This document shows positions 34,737 to 43,980 of a stretch of DNA of 64,000 nt, in pieces. The notes under the pieces were generated by a model. The model saw only the letters and a program-made list of their open reading frames with translations, ran no database searches and was not told where the DNA came from. The translations under genes were made by a program, and so were the position numbers. Position 1 is the stretch's first letter. Each line of letters opens with the position of its first letter. The DNA is from Treponema vincentii (GTDB taxonomy: Bacteria > Spirochaetota > Spirochaetia > Treponematales > Treponemataceae), in assembly GCF_018336815.1 (NCBI RefSeq), contig NZ_CP050497.1:2542001-2606000 (forward strand), written 5' to 3'.

Positions 34737-36323
34737 ATGAACATAAAACTGAAAATCGGAATCTTATCGGGCATACTGGTTTTGTTATTGCTCATTGCAG
34801 CCGGAACTTTTATGCAAATTTCAAAACCGGCTGATACGCTTGAACAGCAGATTGTACAACTTGCCGGTTATGAACGTAATATGCTCTATGTACGAGGGAC
34901 TATATATCGTTACGGCATTGCCGGTGTGCATATTCCTTCTTCTGTCATCAGCGCTTTAAGTAAGTATGAGCCGACGTTAGTTGCCGTGGAATATGCCACA
35001 GAAAAATATATGGAAAAAGATAGCACATTACGGAGCCGCCTTTCGGGGTATTTTACTTCTGCCCGTTCAATAAATGCGGAATTTACCACACTGATTAATG
35101 ATTATAATCAGCTGGGCGCAGCAAAGACGAAACCGTTTGATGAAAAAAAAGTGGAAACAATTGAAAAACTGGTTGGTACTCATATTAACGATTTTGAGGC
35201 GGTATCCGGTGCATTAGAGAGCGCTGCCAGCCGGTATCGGAAACAAGCCGCAATTCTTTCGGGTATATTGATTTCGGTAACATGGCTGTTGGGGCTTTTT
35301 GTTACATGGGCACTGGTACAAACTATCTATACCATCTTACTTGCCCGTAATGCAAAAAGACGAATTGTATTAAAAGCGGGGCCAAAGACCGACGGAGCGC
35401 ATGATACGGCGTCGCAGCTGCGGCTTGCTTCCGGTGCAACTTCTTTCCGGTCATCACAATCGGAGCAATCAGCAGAACCGGCACGCTTTACGTTTGGCAA
35501 CCATGAAGCAGGAGTTTATACAGAATCAGCGGTAGCGGCGGCATCGTGGGGGACGAAAGAGCGCAGCAATATGGAAATCCGCGTTGCCGGTAATACGCGG
35601 CCCGATACAAAGGATAGCGCTTTTGCTGAAAGACAAGCAGCTATTCTTGAGCGCAATACACAGCTGGAACAAAATCTTGCCGATCTCCAGCGCAGCTATG
35701 ATTCACTGGAAAAGAAACACACCGATTTGCAAGCAACGTATAAAACGATGCAGATGACAGCAGAAAAAGAGCGCGACGGATATCATCACTCAGCAGCTCA
35801 GATGAAAGAAGTTCTTTCTTCGGTACAGCAAACCGCTGAAAACCATCGTACCGATTCCGAAACGGCGAAAAAACTGGTGGAAACATTTAAAACCGGACAT
35901 CAGCTGTTCAAAACTACCCATGATCACATGCAGTTTATCATTCAAAACGTTTCGAAAATCCAAGAAATGTCTGAAATTATCGAAAGTATTGCAGAACAGA
36001 CGAAGATGTTGAGTATGAATGCAGCAATTGAAGCAGCGCACGCCGGCGATGCCGGTAAAGGGTTTGCTGTTGTTGCGGAAGAGCTAAGTCGTCTTGCTGC
36101 CGCTGCACTGGAAAGTTCTCATGATATAGGCGGAACCATAAAACAAGTGGTAACCGTCATCACCGGCATTGGAACCACCAGTGATGAACTTGATCAATCC
36201 TTTGAAAAAATCCATTTGCAAACGGATGCCATCTATACATCGCTGGTAGACTTTTCTTCAAAAATTGAAAAAACCGGCGACGAGGCGAAAACGGCTCTAA
36301 TGCACTTTTCTACCTTAAAATAG
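34737..36323 (+). CDS. methyl-accepting chemotaxis-like protein with short signalling domain
   Basis: A 528-aa membrane receptor. There is one N-terminal helix (about residues 6-27), a periplasmic domain to about 178, a second helix (about 179-201), then a long linker rich in Ser, Ala and Gln, coiled coil, and the conserved hairpin tip [20 protein letters not shown], followed by [14 protein letters not shown]. The signalling arm after the tip is short, ending at LMHFSTLK, so the methylation helices are reduced compared with typical receptors. The ligand is unknown. The start follows the end of a repeat block. Confidence 0.8.
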   Translation: MNIKLKIGILSGILVLLLLIAAGTFMQISKPADTLEQQIVQLAGYERNMLYVRGTIYRYGIAGVHIPSSVISALSKYEPTLVAVEYATEKYMEKDSTLRSRLSGYFTSARSINAEFTTLINDYNQLGAAKTKPFDEKKVETIEKLVGTHINDFEAVSGALESAASRYRKQAAILSGILISVTWLLGLFVTWALVQTIYTILLARNAKRRIVLKAGPKTDGAHDTASQLRLASGATSFRSSQSEQSAEPARFTFGNHEAGVYTESAVAAASWGTKERSNMEIRVAGNTRPDTKDSAFAERQAAILERNTQLEQNLADLQRSYDSLEKKHTDLQATYKTMQMTAEKERDGYHHSAAQMKEVLSSVQQTAENHRTDSETAKKLVETFKTGHQLFKTTHDHMQFIIQNVSKIQEMSEIIESIAEQTKMLSMNAAIEAAHAGDAGKGFAVVAEELSRLAAAALESSHDIGGTIKQVVTVITGIGTTSDELDQSFEKIHLQTDAIYTSLVDFSSKIEKTGDEAKTALMHFSTLK

Positions 36324-36324
36324 G

Positions 36325-36549
36325 TTACAGTTGCATACCGTTCAATAACGCTTTGAGCGCAGCCAGTTCTTCTGCAGTAAGCGTAACCCCTTTTCCCATT
36401 TTTTCGTGATCGGGAGACCAACTGCGGAGATCGTATTTGGGGTTGCGCCCATTCCATGCCACCGAGTTTAATTCCATCGTCCATCCGCTTTTTGAAGTAG
36501 AAAGAACCCCATGTTTTTGAGTAATTTCATAGCTAAATTCATCCGCCAT
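36325..36549 (-). CDS. YdbC-like PC4-type single-strand DNA-binding protein
   Basis: A 74-aa protein starting MADEFSYEITQKHGVLS with the central block GWTMELNSVAWNGRNPKYDLRSW and ending LTAEELAALKALLN, as in bacterial PC4/YdbC proteins that bind single-stranded DNA. GGAGGG lies 5 nt before ATG 36549; the longer frame to 36600 is unlikely. It converges with the chemoreceptor gene with one nucleotide between stops. Confidence 0.75.
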   Translation of the reverse strand: MADEFSYEITQKHGVLSTSKSGWTMELNSVAWNGRNPKYDLRSWSPDHEKMGKGVTLTAEELAALKALLNGMQL

Positions 36550-36634
36550 AATTCCCTCCATGTATGTGTTATAGCATAATCTCATCGATAGGGCTAGCAA
36601 ACAAAAATTATTTTACTTTTTTTGTTATACATGC

Positions 36635-36663
36635 TTGACATAAATGTAATCTTTTGCTAACAT
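36635..36663 (+). promoter_or_regulatory. strong sigma70-type promoter of an unassigned transcript
   Basis: Consensus TTGACA (36635-36640), 17-nt spacer, TAACAT (36658-36663). No protein gene follows on the plus strand; a terminator lies 98 nt further. Confidence 0.65.
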
Positions 36664-36669
36664 ACCATC

Positions 36670-36798
36670 ATACAAGAAGTTTCTTGTAAGGAGGTTGCTA
36701 TAAGTCAAAGGCGTTCGTAAAAAGTATTGATAAGTGTGAATGATTTATACTCTATTTTTAAACCGCTCCATCTTGCATACTCCTGGAGCGGTTTTTTT
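36670..36798 (+). ncRNA. candidate small RNA of about 130 nt
   Basis: The interval runs from a consensus promoter to a classical terminator, AACCGCTCCA (36761-36770) with TGGAGCGGTT (36784-36793) and a T run. Near the 5' end ACAAGAA-GT-TTCTTGT forms a hairpin immediately followed by AAGGAGG, yet no ATG, GTG or TTG start with a sensible frame follows. It does not match tmRNA, SRP RNA or RNase P in any pattern I know. The terminator could also serve radA from the other strand. Confidence 0.5.
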
Positions 36799-36853
36799 AT
36801 ACTCGTTGCAACAGAAACTCGCTTTATGAATTTATCTTGGACAAATGTGGAGA

Positions 36854-38260
36854 TTACTTTCCGGTACCGAACGCGCGCTTGATTGTTTCGGCGAGGTTTT
36901 CTACGCGGGATATGCCTTGTATTGCAGGTTCCGGTTCATCGCCGTCGCCGGCGGCTGCCGGAACGTAGAGCTGGGTAAAGCCGAGGCTCTGTGCGGTTTT
37001 AATCAGCGGCTTTAAGCGGCGTACCGGTCTAATCTCACCGGCAAGACTGAGTTCTCCGATAAATGCTTCGTTTTTACGCGCGGGGATATCCGTTCGCGCA
37101 GAGTAGAGCGCAAGCGCCAAAGCCAAATCGATAGCCGGTTCCCGCAGCCGGATGCCGCCGGCGACATTGATATAGATATCCTGATCGGAGAACCGCAAGC
37201 CTATCCGTTTTTCCAATACGGCGGCGACGCGGCTGACCCGTGCGGAATCTATCTTATCGGAGAATACGCGCGTCATCGTGCCTTTAGCGGGAACCGTAAG
37301 CGCCTGAATTTCTACCATAAACACGCGGCTGCCTTCAAACACCGGCACCGTCGCAGACCCGGCAGGCAGCTCGCCTTGCCGCTGAATGATAAACAGCGCG
37401 GCGGGATCCTGTACGGCAGCCAAGCCTTTTTCATCCATCCTAAAAATCCCCAGCTCATCTACCGAACCGAAACGGTTTTTAAGGGCGCGGAGGAATCGCA
37501 CATCATCTTCGTTCCGCTCAAAAGAGATAACAGTATCGACCATGTGCTCCAGAACCTTCGGCCCTGCGATGACGCCTTCTTTCGTTACATGAGCGGTAAG
37601 AAAGAGCACTGCGTCCCGTTCCTTTACCCACTGCACCAATTCGTTGGCGCAGTATTTGAGCTGATTGATCGTGCCCGGGATGGTGCCTGCCTGCGGGGAA
37701 AAAAGTGTTTGTACCGAATCGATAATGACGATAAGCGGGTTGAGATTATTCAATACTTTTTCGATATTTTCCACCGAATTGGTACAGAGCAATTCGATAT
37801 TTTTGAGCGGAACACCGAGCCGGTCTGCACGGCCGCGTATCTGACCGGCGGACTCTTCACCGGAAACATAGAGCGTCCGCTGCCCTACGGCTCCGGCTGC
37901 TGCGGCAGCTGCCGCTTGCAAGAGCAATGTCGACTTTCCGATACCGGGTTCGCCGCCGATCAATACGGCCGAGCGCTTTACCGCACCACCTCCGAGCACT
38001 CTATCGAATTCCGAAATGCCGGTTGTAATGCGGACGGTATCGTGCACCTCCACCTGTTCAAGCGGGATAGGGTGCGCTTCATCCGTTTGCCGCACGGCAG
38101 CGGCGCTCGAAGCAAAGCCGGGGGTAAAGTCCGCTTCTTGGAATTGCTCCTCCAAGGTATTCCATTCGCCGCAGCCGGGACAGCGCCCGAGCCATTTCGG
38201 CTGGCTGTACCCGCATGAGCTGCACCGGAATATCCGCCCGCCGGCCTTCTTTTTTGCCAT
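36854..38260 (-). CDS. radA: DNA repair protein RadA (Sms)
   Basis: Helicase-like recombination protein, 468 aa. The N-terminal zinc finger is FRCSSCGYSQPKWLGRCPGC, the Walker A motif is GEPGIGKSTLL (about residue 104), the RadA motif is KNRFGSVDELG, and the C-terminal part is Lon-like (GGIRLREPAIDLALALALYS). It lies 12 nt after htrA on the same strand. Confidence 0.94.
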   Translation of the reverse strand: MAKKKAGGRIFRCSSCGYSQPKWLGRCPGCGEWNTLEEQFQEADFTPGFASSAAAVRQTDEAHPIPLEQVEVHDTVRITTGISEFDRVLGGGAVKRSAVLIGGEPGIGKSTLLLQAAAAAAAGAVGQRTLYVSGEESAGQIRGRADRLGVPLKNIELLCTNSVENIEKVLNNLNPLIVIIDSVQTLFSPQAGTIPGTINQLKYCANELVQWVKERDAVLFLTAHVTKEGVIAGPKVLEHMVDTVISFERNEDDVRFLRALKNRFGSVDELGIFRMDEKGLAAVQDPAALFIIQRQGELPAGSATVPVFEGSRVFMVEIQALTVPAKGTMTRVFSDKIDSARVSRVAAVLEKRIGLRFSDQDIYINVAGGIRLREPAIDLALALALYSARTDIPARKNEAFIGELSLAGEIRPVRRLKPLIKTAQSLGFTQLYVPAAAGDGDEPEPAIQGISRVENLAETIKRAFGTGK

Positions 38261-38272
38261 CCCCTTCGTTAC

Positions 38273-39571
38273 CTATTCATCGTTCCGTTCGGAAAGGGTA
38301 AGCGTCAGTTTTACGGTCTTATTTCCGCGGAGCACCGTTACGGCGATGCTCTCATTCGGTTTTTTATCTTCCAAAACAGCGTAGTATTCGCTCAAGTTGC
38401 TGACAGCCTGACCGGCAATTTCGGTGATGATGTCGCCGCCGAGATAGATAACCGCAGCGCGCTTCCCAATACCGTAGCGGACGGCATTTGCTCCACCACG
38501 AAGCCCCGCCTTTTCGGCATTACTGTTCTTTTTAACGCGGGAAACCAATAGCCCGCGCTGCACCGACAACCCTGCATAGTTTGCAATCGACGCGTTCAGC
38601 TGTACCAACTCCGCATCGATGGAAGCGCGGCGGACTTTTCCGTACTTGATAATCTCGGATACTACCCGTTTTGCCGTGTTGATGGGCACCGCAAAGCCGA
38701 CGCCTGCGGAACTACCCGACGTAGAATAGATCATCGTATTGATACCGATCATCCTGCCGTCGGAATCGAGGAGCGGTCCGCCCGAGTTGCCGGGATTGAT
38801 GGCCGTGTCGGTTTGAATCATATTTTTGATGATAACGTTTTTATCGGTTTGGATCGGGCGGCCGAGGGCGGACACAATACCGACCGTCAGCGTTCGTGTT
38901 AAGCCGAAGGGGTTCCCGATTGCGAGTACCCGCTGTCCCACCTTGAGTCCATCCGAATCGCCGAATTTTATCGTCGTCAACTGAGTGTTTGCAGGCGGGT
39001 CGAATTTGAGCACCGCAAGATCGTTTTCACGGTCTACCCCGATAATCTTTGCGCTGTATTGGCTGCCGTCCGAGAGAGATACGAATATCTTTGTCGCGTC
39101 CTCGATAACGTGAGTGTTGGTAAGGATGTAGCCGCGGCTATCAATAATCGAACCGGAGCCGGAACCACCTTCCTGCGGAATCGGTTCAAGGAACCAGTTT
39201 ACCCCGACCGTTTCCGTGGTGATATTGACAACCGCATCATTGGTATTTTCGTACACCGAAATATTTTGCTTTTCTTCTGCGGTGTAACGGCTCGCCGGTT
39301 CCGCGGCAGCGGTCAGATACGGGCTTGTCTGCTCCGCCGATTCGGAAACACCCACACTCCCGCTGTTTTCGGCGCTACTACTCCGGACGCCGTTCTGCTG
39401 CGCAAGGGCACTGTTACTTTCAGCCAATGCTTCAAGCTCGGCTGCGGCCTCTCCCTGCGGTGTATTCGTTCCATGCCCTAAATAAAAGCCTGCCCCGTAA
39501 GCAGCAAGCGCAATAAAACAGCCGATAACGGCTGCAGAAAGAATCAGCTGTCTTCTAGTGTAAAGCTTCAT
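38273..39571 (-). CDS. htrA: HtrA/DegP-type periplasmic serine protease
   Basis: A 432-aa protease. The N-terminal helix RQLILSAAVIGCFIALAAY anchors or exports it. The trypsin-like triad is His in ILTNTHVIEDA, Asp in DRENDLAVLKF and Ser in AINPGNSGGPLLD. One PDZ domain follows (about residues 320-425, with YLGGDIITEIAGQAVSN). It degrades or refolds damaged envelope proteins. It precedes radA in the same operon. Confidence 0.92.
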   Translation of the reverse strand: MKLYTRRQLILSAAVIGCFIALAAYGAGFYLGHGTNTPQGEAAAELEALAESNSALAQQNGVRSSSAENSGSVGVSESAEQTSPYLTAAAEPASRYTAEEKQNISVYENTNDAVVNITTETVGVNWFLEPIPQEGGSGSGSIIDSRGYILTNTHVIEDATKIFVSLSDGSQYSAKIIGVDRENDLAVLKFDPPANTQLTTIKFGDSDGLKVGQRVLAIGNPFGLTRTLTVGIVSALGRPIQTDKNVIIKNMIQTDTAINPGNSGGPLLDSDGRMIGINTMIYSTSGSSAGVGFAVPINTAKRVVSEIIKYGKVRRASIDAELVQLNASIANYAGLSVQRGLLVSRVKKNSNAEKAGLRGGANAVRYGIGKRAAVIYLGGDIITEIAGQAVSNLSEYYAVLEDKKPNESIAVTVLRGNKTVKLTLTLSERNDE

Positions 39572-39749
39572 ACGCGCCCCTCTTAAAAATTATACCGGTA
39601 TTCTAAGGAAAACCTCTAAAAAACTGCGGCTTTTAGCAGTTTCTGTTATAAATATACAAAAAAAAAGCCTACCCGCCAATAGAAAAGAATCAGGACAAAC
39701 GCTGAGTTTTTGCCCTTTCAAAAAACAACATTCTCCTGTATAATTGGAC

Positions 39750-39780
39750 ATCTCTAAAAACTCAAGCTTTTAGAGGTTCT
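39750..39780. repeat. CTCTAAAA / TTTTAGAG hairpin before the Fur-type gene
   Basis: Short palindrome CTCTAAAA-A-CTCAAGC-TTTTAGAG. Relatives lie at 39607-39645 (degenerate), 40258-40296, 42521-42553, 62566-62599, 62643-62680 and 63016-63050. All are intergenic. The 250-nt gap 39572-39822 holds nothing else except a TATAAT at 39739-39744. Confidence 0.65.
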
Positions 39781-39822
39781 CAATTGATCTATCGAATCGA
39801 TAGTACGGAGGACACAAAAAGT

Positions 39823-40269
39823 ATGGAAAACCCGCTTGTTAAAAAGAAGTTGCGCAGAACAAAAGCACGGAACTTAATCATCAGTATTTTATCTCAAGAT
39901 AAAGATAAAGCTTTTTCCGTCGAAGAGCTGCATGAAGCGTGCGGGGCATATCTGCAAATCGACTTATCGACGGTATATCGAACAATGCATACGCTTGCCG
40001 AATCCAATTTTGTAACAAAGAGCATACATCCCGACGGAAAAGCCTATTTTCAGATTGCATCTCAACAGGGAACGGAACATCACCACCGAATTGTGTGCAG
40101 TAAGTGCAAGGCTTCGGCCGATATTGCTGTCTGTCCGCTGCACGATTTGGAAGACCAAATCTTATCCGAAACGGGCTTTACCATGACATCACACAGTATA
40201 GAACTTACCGGTCTTTGCCCCGCCTGCAAAGCTGAAGAGGAAGCGCAGCATACTATAGGGCATCCCTAA
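39823..40269 (+). CDS. Fur-family metal or peroxide regulator
   Basis: A 148-aa repressor. It has a winged helix with FSVEELHEACG and DLSTVYRTMHTLAES, then metal ligands TEHHHRIVCSKCKAS and a second CPAC pair at LTGLCPACKAEE, so the structural Zn(Cys)4 site is complete. Iron, zinc and peroxide sensors share these features and I cannot decide among them. GGAGG lies upstream of ATG 39823. CTCTAAAA palindromes flank it on both sides. Confidence 0.85.
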   Translation: MENPLVKKKLRRTKARNLIISILSQDKDKAFSVEELHEACGAYLQIDLSTVYRTMHTLAESNFVTKSIHPDGKAYFQIASQQGTEHHHRIVCSKCKASADIAVCPLHDLEDQILSETGFTMTSHSIELTGLCPACKAEEEAQHTIGHP

Positions 40270-40296
40270 ACAACTGAGATTTTTAGAGGTTCCCTA
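40258..40296. repeat. CTCTAAAA-type hairpin between the Fur-type and chemoreceptor genes
   Basis: GGGCATCCCTAAACAACTG, then ATTTTTAGAGGTTCCC: an imperfect copy of the same palindrome family, overlapping the ends of two convergent genes. Confidence 0.55.
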
Positions 40297-42397
40297 TACC
40301 TTAAATTTTGAAACTTCTTCAGCCAAATTTTCAATACTCCGTTTATTCTTCTGTGTAATTGCATTCACTTCCTGCACGGCATTATTAATTTGTGCAGCTC
40401 CCGATGCCATTTCGTTTATACTTTCCGTGATAACACAAGTCAGATTGTCGAGTTTTTGCATTTCCTGCGAAGCTTTTTTCTCCGCCTTTCAACATTTCTT
40501 CCGAACCGGTTTGCACTTCAACCGTTACCGTATTAATGCTCTTAATAGCTGCCAGTACTTCCTTACTACCATTCTCCTGTTCCTGCATCGATTCGGTAAC
40601 CTGTGTACTCATGGCTTTTACCTGCTCTGCAAGATTAAAGATCGCATTAAACTTTTCTTCAACAGTTTTCGACGAAGCAGAAAGCATTTCAATTTCACTT
40701 GATAACATTTTCAATGTAGCGGTAATGCTTTTGCCTTGTGCTGCAGAATCTTCGGCAAGCTTACGGATTTCGTCTGCTACAACGGCAAATCCTTTTCCAG
40801 CTTCTCCTGCATGAGCAGCTTCTATTGCAGCATTCATTGCAAGTAAATTCGTCTGCGATGCAATGTGCTGAATAACACTTGATGCTTCCAAAAGAGAACC
40901 CGATTCTTCTGCGATTTTCTGTGTTACAGTATTAGAGGTAACAATTGTTGCCTTGCCGTCACCGGTTGCAGCGGTAAGCTCTTTGATAACAGAGTCTGTT
41001 TTCTCAAGCGTTTTTCCGATTGATGCGATATTTGCAACCATTTCTTCTATCGATGAAGAAGATTGCACGACACTTGTCGCCTGCATCTCGATACCGGCAT
41101 TCAGTTGTGTAATTGTACGAACAATCTCTTCAATAACGGCAGCTGTTTCAGTGACGCTTGCTGCTTGAGTTATCGCCTGCTGCTTTACCTCATCGATGTT
41201 TGCACTAATCTCATGTACTGCACTCGCCGTTCCTGTCATATTAGATGCAAGTTCATTACCTACTTCTTTCATTATGCTCGTGTTTGTTCCGACTTGGTGA
41301 ATAGACGCCGCAATTTTTGAAAGCATTTTATTGAAATATTCAGATAATAGCGCTATTTCATCTTTCCCATGAATTGGCAATCGGAATGTCAAATCCCCAT
41401 CTCCTTGAGCAATATCTTTAAGCGCAGAAGCAGTATTACTCAATGGTTTGCTTACGGTTTTTCGTATTGAGAAATACAGCAACGAAATAGATATTCCTAT
41501 TACAATGATTGTTACAAGCAGTGGGATTTCTGCAATGGTAAACATACCGGGTAAAAAATCATCCACAGGCGCAATAAATACAATATTATACGGAAGATTT
41601 GCAATCTGTCGTCCGCTGTATATCATCTTGCCTCTTTTTCCATCTTTCCATGTTTTTATATCAGGATATTGCGGAATCTCATTCATCGTTTCCGGTAAAT
41701 ATTCTTTTAATGATACGCCAAAACTTTCATTATTTGACGAAATAACGATATTATCATTTTCATCCGTTACAAATAGGATCGAATGTGCAGACGGTAGTGT
41801 TTGTTTCATTGTCTCAACCGATTCGTCAAGATCAAGCCCTACGCCAACAATCCCTAATAATTCTGATTCTTGATTATAAACGTGTGCATTGATCCACAAC
41901 CCCATCACACCGGTCTCTTTGCTTTTGTTGATATTGAATGTTACTTTTTCTTTCAACTTTATCGTTTTAAAAAACCATGCATCCGCCGGTTCACTTTCCT
42001 TCAAGAGGGAATAATGAACCTTTTTATTTGCGTCCACTATATAATAATCTTTTGTCTGTGTACTTGATACCCAAGAAGAGATAATACGTTTTTCAGAAGC
42101 AAACTCTTCAAGACGACGTATAATAGCATTCTTACTTTCGCCTTCAGGCGTACCATCGTCCAACCAATCAATAAGTATTTGATTATTTGCCCACGCTTCT
42201 GAACGAGAATATCCGAACAATAAATCGGACTGTAAATCGATGCTTGCCATCGATAAAACTCCCGGAACGCCTTTGTAAAATTGTCGTTCAACTAATTGGC
42301 GAACAGAAAAAACCGAAAACCCTAATATAACACATGCCGCAATAGAAACCGTCAGTGCCATTGAAAGTGTCAGTTTAGAACGTAACGTCATATACAT
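40294..42397 (-). pseudogene. methyl-accepting chemotaxis protein, frame broken near the C-terminus
   Basis: The main frame from 42397 gives a Cache-type periplasmic domain between two helices (about residues 12-32 and 283-305), a HAMP domain ([20 protein letters not shown]) and the signalling tip [20 protein letters not shown]. At a minus-strand run of six A (40479-40474) the frame is lost and ends at 40385 with unrelated residues. Five A would restore [14 protein letters not shown] to NLAEEVSKFKV and a stop at 40294, a normal end. The core tip is upstream of the break, so a partly working receptor is possible. A promoter with a G7 spacer lies 220 nt upstream. Confidence 0.8.
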
Positions 42398-42434
42398 CTC
42401 CTTTAAAAATTAAGCAGACTGATCGAATGTGTCA

Positions 42435-42480
42435 GGGGGATATCTTTTAAAAGCCGTATTGGTCTTAAAAGATATCCCCC
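42435..42480. repeat. 16-bp perfect palindrome in the chemoreceptor leader
   Basis: GGGGGATATCTTTTAA and TTAAAAGATATCCCCC separated by 14 nt. It lies between the G7 promoter and the chemoreceptor start, so it would form a strong hairpin in the leader. There is no U tail on the minus strand. Confidence 0.65.
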
Positions 42481-42520
42481 CTCGCAACAAAGTCTATAAT
42501 GCTATTAGAATGCTATATAG

Positions 42521-42553
42521 AACATCTCTAAAAATCTCAGGTTTTAGAGGTTT
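42521..42553. repeat. CTCTAAAA-type hairpin in the chemoreceptor leader
   Basis: AACATCTCTAAAA with GGTTTTAGAGGTT, same family as at 39750. Between 42654 and 42842 I see no gene or clear signal. Confidence 0.55.
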
Positions 42554-42617
42554 CCCATAAATTTCTCCTTACTGTAACGGATAAGTACAGGTATCCGCTA
42601 TAAATAAATCTTCTTCT

Positions 42618-42641
42618 ATAATACCCCCCCTCAAAAGTCAA
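42618..42641 (-). promoter_or_regulatory. candidate phase-variable promoter with G7 spacer
   Basis: Minus strand TTGACT (42641-42636), TTTGA, seven G (42630-42624), TATTAT (42623-42618). The spacer is only 12 nt, below the usual 16-18, so this state may be OFF. The surrounding sequence matches the 21.4-kb copy. Confidence 0.55.
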
Positions 42642-42842
42642 GCAAAAAAATGCTTTTTCTTGGACAGAAAAGAGAGATGGTATCCCCCTTGCCTAAGCGG
42701 AACCGGTTAGACAAAATAGATAAAATAGCATGATCTTAACGACTTGCAATTTGCTACAGAAGTCCTACAGAGTGTATAAAAACTATATTCAAAACTGTCA
42801 CGAAGAATTTATCCGCTTTATGTTCGCTTTTGAAATTAAGAA

Positions 42843-43958
42843 TTACGGATAGGGGAAATGCGTGTAAACGGCGCCGAAAAAGGCCTTGATAACGGCAAAC
42901 AGCTCTTTCCGCCGCTCGGAATCTACCGTGTGCAGCTCTTTTAAAATGTGCAGCGAATGAGCAAGTCCGTTGGCGGTTAATTCGCTCATTGTTTCCGCAC
43001 CGGTGCCGAACATAACCGCAAACAATGTTTCGATAAATTCTTTCCGCTCGTTATCATCAAGGTGAGAAAGCCATTCCCGCATGGTTTTTTCCGCAAAATA
43101 GCTTTCCTTTGTCCGCCCTTGCTGATAGGTTACAAACTCATCTCGTTTAATTTGCCAAGAAAACGCATCATGCTGCCAGAAGGTGTTGGTTTCGGCGCTT
43201 TCAATAACGGTATAATGCGGCAGATAGGATAAAAGCACGCCGACAACGGACGACTGCGGAATAAAAGAAGCGGTTTTAGGGATAATCGCTTGAAATCCGC
43301 TCCGCTGTTCGATATCAAACGCAAAGCCGGGACCGTCAAAACAGAACACCCGCTCAATCAGCTCCCGTATCGAAGCGGCGGCAGTCCCAGCCGCATAGAG
43401 CGCAAGGTTTCCGCCCTTGGAATGCCCCGCAATGGAGAGCTTTTCGATACCGCACATACCGAGCGCTTCCGCCGCTGCCGAAAGATAATCCGCCGCCGAA
43501 GCATGAGAGGGGATGGGGTCGGGAAGGCTCAAAAGGCAGTCTTCTTTCCATCCGATTATAGTATCGTCCGTACCACGATAGACAACACAAGCGCATCCTG
43601 TTGGAAGTATGGCAGTTATTGCTGCGAACTGCTTATCCGCATTGCGCTCAATCTCATTCACAAAGCCTTTTAACAGAATGGAACCGAAGCGCTCCGTTTC
43701 CGCAGCAGTTTTAAGTAAATCGGCAGTGAGCGGATTGATAAACACACCGAACTCTTCGGGGGTTCCGCGCGTAGAATCGGCGGCATAGAGATGCGCAGCT
43801 TCCTGCAGCGTAATACCGTCATCAAATTGAGCGGGAACAATATCGAAAAAGTTAAGGTAAGAAAGCTGACACAGTACCAGCGCATCTATCGCATTGAAGG
43901 GACGCGCCTCAAAAGGAAGATCGCCGCGCCAGATTACATAATCGGAAAGATTTGCCAT
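42843..43958 (-). CDS. DUF2974-type alpha/beta hydrolase (Mbeg1-like)
   Basis: A 371-aa protein starting with the family block FNAIDALVLCQLSYLNF. The nucleophile elbow is SIAGHSKGGNLALYAA (about residue 180), and VCFDGPGFAF-like and FIPQSSVVGVLLSY blocks follow. No signal peptide is seen. The biochemical function of this lipase-like family is not established. It lies 22 nt downstream of parB. Confidence 0.8.
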   Translation of the reverse strand: MANLSDYVIWRGDLPFEARPFNAIDALVLCQLSYLNFFDIVPAQFDDGITLQEAAHLYAADSTRGTPEEFGVFINPLTADLLKTAAETERFGSILLKGFVNEIERNADKQFAAITAILPTGCACVVYRGTDDTIIGWKEDCLLSLPDPIPSHASAADYLSAAAEALGMCGIEKLSIAGHSKGGNLALYAAGTAAASIRELIERVFCFDGPGFAFDIEQRSGFQAIIPKTASFIPQSSVVGVLLSYLPHYTVIESAETNTFWQHDAFSWQIKRDEFVTYQQGRTKESYFAEKTMREWLSHLDDNERKEFIETLFAVMFGTGAETMSELTANGLAHSLHILKELHTVDSERRKELFAVIKAFFGAVYTHFPYP

Positions 43959-43980
43959 CGACTGTTATGTTCCTGCAATG

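Noticed and set aside
37376..38218. A 280-codon open frame opposite radA
   Set aside because: Antisense to canonical radA motifs, with Cys/Arg-rich composition and no recognisable domain.
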